The notes below the pieces were generated by a model. It ran no database searches and had not been told where the DNA came from. It saw nothing but the letters and a program-made list of their open reading frames with translations. From positions 1-8,066 of the forward strand of contig WLIH01000099.1 in the NCBI GenBank assembly GCA_009702305.1: 8,066 nt of DNA. The letters run 5' to 3'. Positions 5,120 to 8,066 of the stretch are shown in pieces. The position numbers were made by a program, and so were the translations under genes. The stretch comes from Actinomycetota bacterium. Its GTDB lineage: Bacteria > Actinomycetota > Actinomycetes > Propionibacteriales > Nocardioidaceae. The stretch's first letter is position 1. Every line of letters starts with the position of its first letter.

Positions 5120-8066
5120 ATGTCCCTCCGTGTCATGTCACGGGCCAAGGTCGCGGGAGTCAGCGTCGTCGCGCTGCTCGCCTCGGCCCTCGCCGCCACC
5201 GCGACCACCAGTGCGGCCGACGCCGCCGACAAGCCGACGGCCGGCGAGACCGTCGCCGCCTGGCTGCCGAGCTGGTTCTCGCCGCAGCAGGCCGGCGACC
5301 CGGCGCCGTTCGCCCAGGTGCTCCGCCAGCCCGGCGGCTACACCTTCCGTGCGGTGATGTCGGCCGCCGACCAGGGTGGGCTCTACGAGGCCGACGGCTA
5401 CAGCGTCAGCCGCGACAAGGCGGGCGCCTGGCGCTACGTCGCCGGTCGCACCGCTTCCGGCGGCCTCGTGCTCTCGCGCAAGGTCAGCGCCGCGGGCGCT
5501 CCGGCCGGGGTCGAGAAGCGCGCCGGTCGCCAGGCGACCCAGGTCAGCGCCAAGGAGCAGGCGATCCGCGACAGCATCCAGCGTCAGCTGCAGATCGCGT
5601 CGCGCCAGGCCCAGCTGGCCGCCGCGAAGGCCGGTCAGCCCCGCGTCTTCCACGTGCCCGCGCTGATGCTGGCGACGTGGTACGACGAGGCGGCCGGCGA
5701 GACGATGCCGCAGTTCCACGACGGTCGCGACGCGGCGTACTTCAAGAAGATCCTCGACGGCTTCGGCGGCAACCCCAACGGCACCGTCACGCAGTTCTAC
5801 TACGAGGCCTCGTTCGGTCAGTTCCTCGTGAAGATCGACGTCTTCGGCCCGTACACCTCCGCGCTCTCGATCGGCGACCCGTGCCACTACGGGTCGCCGG
5901 AGGAGGGTGACTTCAAGATCACCGACCCGGCCGGCTCCGTGCTCGGCGTCGGCGGCATCGGCGCTCTCGGCATGGCCGTCGAGGCCGTGCCGCAGACGTT
6001 CGCCGACCCCGGTATGGACTGGTCGGTCTACGACAACGACGGCGACGGCCAGGTCGACTTCACGATCATCATCCACTCGGGCTCCGACCACGCCTTCACC
6101 AGCAACCCGTGCGAGACCCACTCCCACGCCCTCCAGGCCACCCTCGGTCTGCCCGGCACCGTCGAGAGCACCCTCGGGCTGCCCTACGGCACGCTCAAGG
6201 TCGGCATCCCGACCAGCAGCCCGGGCGTCTTCGTGGACCGCGTCGTGACGATCCCCGAGCGTGGCTCGCTCAAGGACCCGCTCACGATCGGTGTCGCCGC
6301 CCACGAGATGGCGCACGCGCTCGGCGAGCCCGACTACTACGACACCGGCTACACCTCCTCGGGCACCGGCGACTTCGACATCATGTCGGGCGGCTCCTAC
6401 CTCGGTGACCCGGCCGGCTCGAACCCGACGATGTTCAACCCCGCGACCCGGGTCTTCCAGGGCTGGGTGACCCCGAAGATCGTGCGCAGCGACCTCAAGG
6501 GTTACACGCTCAAGCCGCGCACCCAGCTGCCCAAGAAGGGCTACAAGGTCGGTCAGGTCGACCGCAACCTGCTGCTGGTGCCGACCTACGAGATGGCCGT
6601 CGGTGACACCGACAAGCTCGGCCACGTGTGGACCGAGGAGGACACCTACGGCCTGGCGCTCGACCCGAAGACGAAGAAGTACGTCGTCGAGGGCTTCTAC
6701 GTCGAGAACGTCAGCCGCAACGCGGTGACCACCAAGCTCTCGCCGAAGAACCCGTCCGGCTCGATGTTCGACCACCGTCAGCACGGCTCGGGTCTCGTGG
6801 TCTGGCACTTCGACTACTGGCGCCAGTCCTCGACGTACTTCGGTCACGCCAACGACGCGCAGAGCGACCCCAACCGCTACCAGATGGACCTGCTGGAGTT
6901 CGACCAGAACGACAACACCCAGGAGCTCCAGCTCAACTACAGCCGCGGCAACCCGGCCGACTTCCTGATCGGTGCCGCCACCGGCATCACGTCGGGCACG
7001 CGTCAGTCGCCGCCCGGCGTCCCGGCGAAGTCCGGCAAGCCGCAGGACCCGATCGAGCTCTCCGGCACGGCCCTCCCGCTCGCGGGCGGCACGGTCGACT
7101 TCGAGGTCGAGAAGAACAAGAACACGCGTGGCATGTCGGTGACGGTGGGCAGCGACAACACGGGTGACTGCACCCTGTCGCTGACCGACCCGAGCGGCAC
7201 GACGACCGAGGTCGCCGACGCCGGCAGCTTCGGCGACGCCGAGACGCTGACGGTCAAGTCGCCCAAGCCGGGCACGTGGACCGCCAACGTCGGAGACTTC
7301 GCCGCCTGCCTGCAGTTCAGCGGCCGGGTCGTCTTCTCCGGCGCCAGCGCCTACAACACCCAGGGTGCGGCCGACACGTGGTCGAACTGGTCCGAGAAGG
7401 CCACCGGCTGGGCGTTCACCAACGTCTCCGGCTACGGCAACGGCATCGACAACAGCGTCGAGTCCGGCGGCACCAACGCGATCACCCTCGACGTGCTGAA
7501 CCTCAGCGCCGACAAGGACGTCTCGCCCGGCTTCGTGACCGGCAAGCTCAACAAGGACGGCGGCTCGACCGGCCTCAACGTGGGTCGCGCCAACGCCCTC
7601 GAGGTGCCGGTCTTCTCGAACGGCGGCAAGGCCACCGGCCCCGTCGACGTGGTCGTCCACGCCGGCTCGGTCACCGGTCCGATCGTCGCCCGCAAGACGG
7701 TCAAGCTGGGCGCCTTCGAGCGCACGGCCGTGGCCTTCACCTACACGCCGCGCGCCGAGGGCATCAACCGCCTCGTCACCGTCGTCGACCCGGCCAACCG
7801 GGTCAAGGAGGGCAGCGAGCGCAACCAGTCGCAGGTCACCACCCTGTGGGCCGGCCCGAAGGACCCGACCGTGCTCGTCGTCGACGACGACCAGACCCTG
7901 ACCCACGAGCGCGCCATCGCCGGCGCCCTGGCGGCTCTCGGCGTGCCGTACTCCATCGCGTCGAACCACCCCACGGCGGCCGACCTGGCGAAGTACGACG
8001 CCGTGATCTGGCAGAACGGCACGGACCGCGGTCCGGGCATGCTCTCGACCGGTGACGTCGCCGCGC
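5120..8066 (+). CDS. Secreted M6-family zinc metalloprotease (immune inhibitor A-like), 3' end outside window
   Basis: The frame is open to the window edge, giving at least 982 residues; immune inhibitor A proteins are usually near 800. Residues 1-36 are a signal peptide (R4, R8, K10, Ala/Val/Leu core, AxA-type cleavage near 33-36). About 37-173 look like the M6 propeptide, including EADGYSVSRD and a Gln/Ala-rich helix (134-170). The catalytic part follows: VPALMLATWYDE from about 179, FYYEASFGQF, a DNDGDG calcium-loop-like motif (305-310), then the zinc site HEMAHALGEPD (395-405: H395, E396, H399, D405 at the third-ligand position) and a Met-turn at M422 (DIMSGGSY). GSGLVVWHFDYW and the following DLLEFD match the conserved later M6 region. 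Next come a PPC-like beta domain (about 655-740, C684 and C730 a likely disulfide), a CARDB-like domain (about 790-912) and the start of a Rossmann-like domain (from 916). It should be exported and digest extracellular protein. Substrates are unknown. Confidence 0.9.
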   Translation, partial: MSLRVMSRAKVAGVSVVALLASALAATATTSAADAADKPTAGETVAAWLPSWFSPQQAGDPAPFAQVLRQPGGYTFRAVMSAADQGGLYEADGYSVSRDKAGAWRYVAGRTASGGLVLSRKVSAAGAPAGVEKRAGRQATQVSAKEQAIRDSIQRQLQIASRQAQLAAAKAGQPRVFHVPALMLATWYDEAAGETMPQFHDGRDAAYFKKILDGFGGNPNGTVTQFYYEASFGQFLVKIDVFGPYTSALSIGDPCHYGSPEEGDFKITDPAGSVLGVGGIGALGMAVEAVPQTFADPGMDWSVYDNDGDGQVDFTIIIHSGSDHAFTSNPCETHSHALQATLGLPGTVESTLGLPYGTLKVGIPTSSPGVFVDRVVTIPERGSLKDPLTIGVAAHEMAHALGEPDYYDTGYTSSGTGDFDIMSGGSYLGDPAGSNPTMFNPATRVFQGWVTPKIVRSDLKGYTLKPRTQLPKKGYKVGQVDRNLLLVPTYEMAVGDTDKLGHVWTEEDTYGLALDPKTKKYVVEGFYVENVSRNAVTTKLSPKNPSGSMFDHRQHGSGLVVWHFDYWRQSSTYFGHANDAQSDPNRYQMDLLEFDQNDNTQELQLNYSRGNPADFLIGAATGITSGTRQSPPGVPAKSGKPQDPIELSGTALPLAGGTVDFEVEKNKNTRGMSVTVGSDNTGDCTLSLTDPSGTTTEVADAGSFGDAETLTVKSPKPGTWTANVGDFAACLQFSGRVVFSGASAYNTQGAADTWSNWSEKATGWAFTNVSGYGNGIDNSVESGGTNAITLDVLNLSADKDVSPGFVTGKLNKDGGSTGLNVGRANALEVPVFSNGGKATGPVDVVVHAGSVTGPIVARKTVKLGAFERTAVAFTYTPRAEGINRLVTVVDPANRVKEGSERNQSQVTTLWAGPKDPTVLVVDDDQTLTHERAIAGALAALGVPYSIASNHPTAADLAKYDAVIWQNGTDRGPGMLSTGDVAA

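Noticed and set aside
3784..5232. A 482-codon minus-strand open frame opposite the cyclase
   Set aside because: It overlaps the whole conserved cyclase domain in antisense, and its His/Asp/Glu/Arg-rich translation is typical of a shadow frame.
5077..5910. A plus-strand open frame overlapping the start of the protease
   Set aside because: It is Arg/Ala-rich and in a different frame from the protease, which has the signal peptide, the AGGAG site and M6 motifs.
5138..7969. A 943-codon open frame on the minus strand opposite the M6 protease
   Set aside because: It lies antisense to a gene with clear protease motifs. Its translation is Val/Gly/Ala/Arg/Asp-rich with no recognisable motif, as expected when GC-rich codons are read in reverse.

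Overview
The window is about 70% G+C, gene-dense and entirely plus-strand. Its codons end mostly in G or C, and it combines a Rv1318c/Rv3645-like six-helix adenylyl cyclase, a solute-binding lipoprotein with an acidic linker and a large secreted M6 protease. This points to a high-GC actinobacterium. Nocardioides or a relative in the Nocardioidaceae is my best guess, from the general look of the proteins rather than any marker gene.

Layout. (1) 1-891: the 3' end of a polytopic membrane protein resembling the C-terminal half of GT-C/GT39-type lipid-linked-sugar glycosyltransferases; its 5' end is outside the window. (2) 901-1869: a membrane PAP2-superfamily enzyme of the inositolphosphotransferase/Aur1-like kind. 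It starts 9 nt after gene 1, so the pair probably forms an operon for envelope lipid or glycan chemistry. (3) 1899-3350: a branched-chain-amino-acid-type (PBP type 1) solute-binding lipoprotein with no permease or ATPase genes beside it in the window. (4) 3351-3435: a short intergenic region unusually rich in symmetry, with four GACGTC copies, a perfect 12-bp inverted repeat and a possible -10 element. (5) 3436-4980: a membrane class III adenylyl cyclase (six predicted helices, HAMP, catalytic domain) with all key catalytic residues present. (6) 4981-5119: an intergenic region with three successive inverted repeats and a clear Shine-Dalgarno. (7) 5120-8066: a secreted M6 (immune inhibitor A-like) zinc metalloprotease, open at the window end, carrying a PPC-like domain, a CARDB-like domain and the start of a Rossmann-like domain.

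How they fit together. Genes 1 and 2 look like one membrane-linked transcription unit, with gene 3 following after 29 nt. The cyclase and the protease each sit behind their own structured intergenic region and are probably controlled separately. A functional link between the solute-binding lipoprotein and the adjacent sensor-like cyclase is possible but is only inferred from position. I see no RNA genes, insertion sequences, CRISPR arrays or phage genes. I found no convincing new multi-gene system; the strongest unexplained signal is the nested symmetry upstream of the cyclase.
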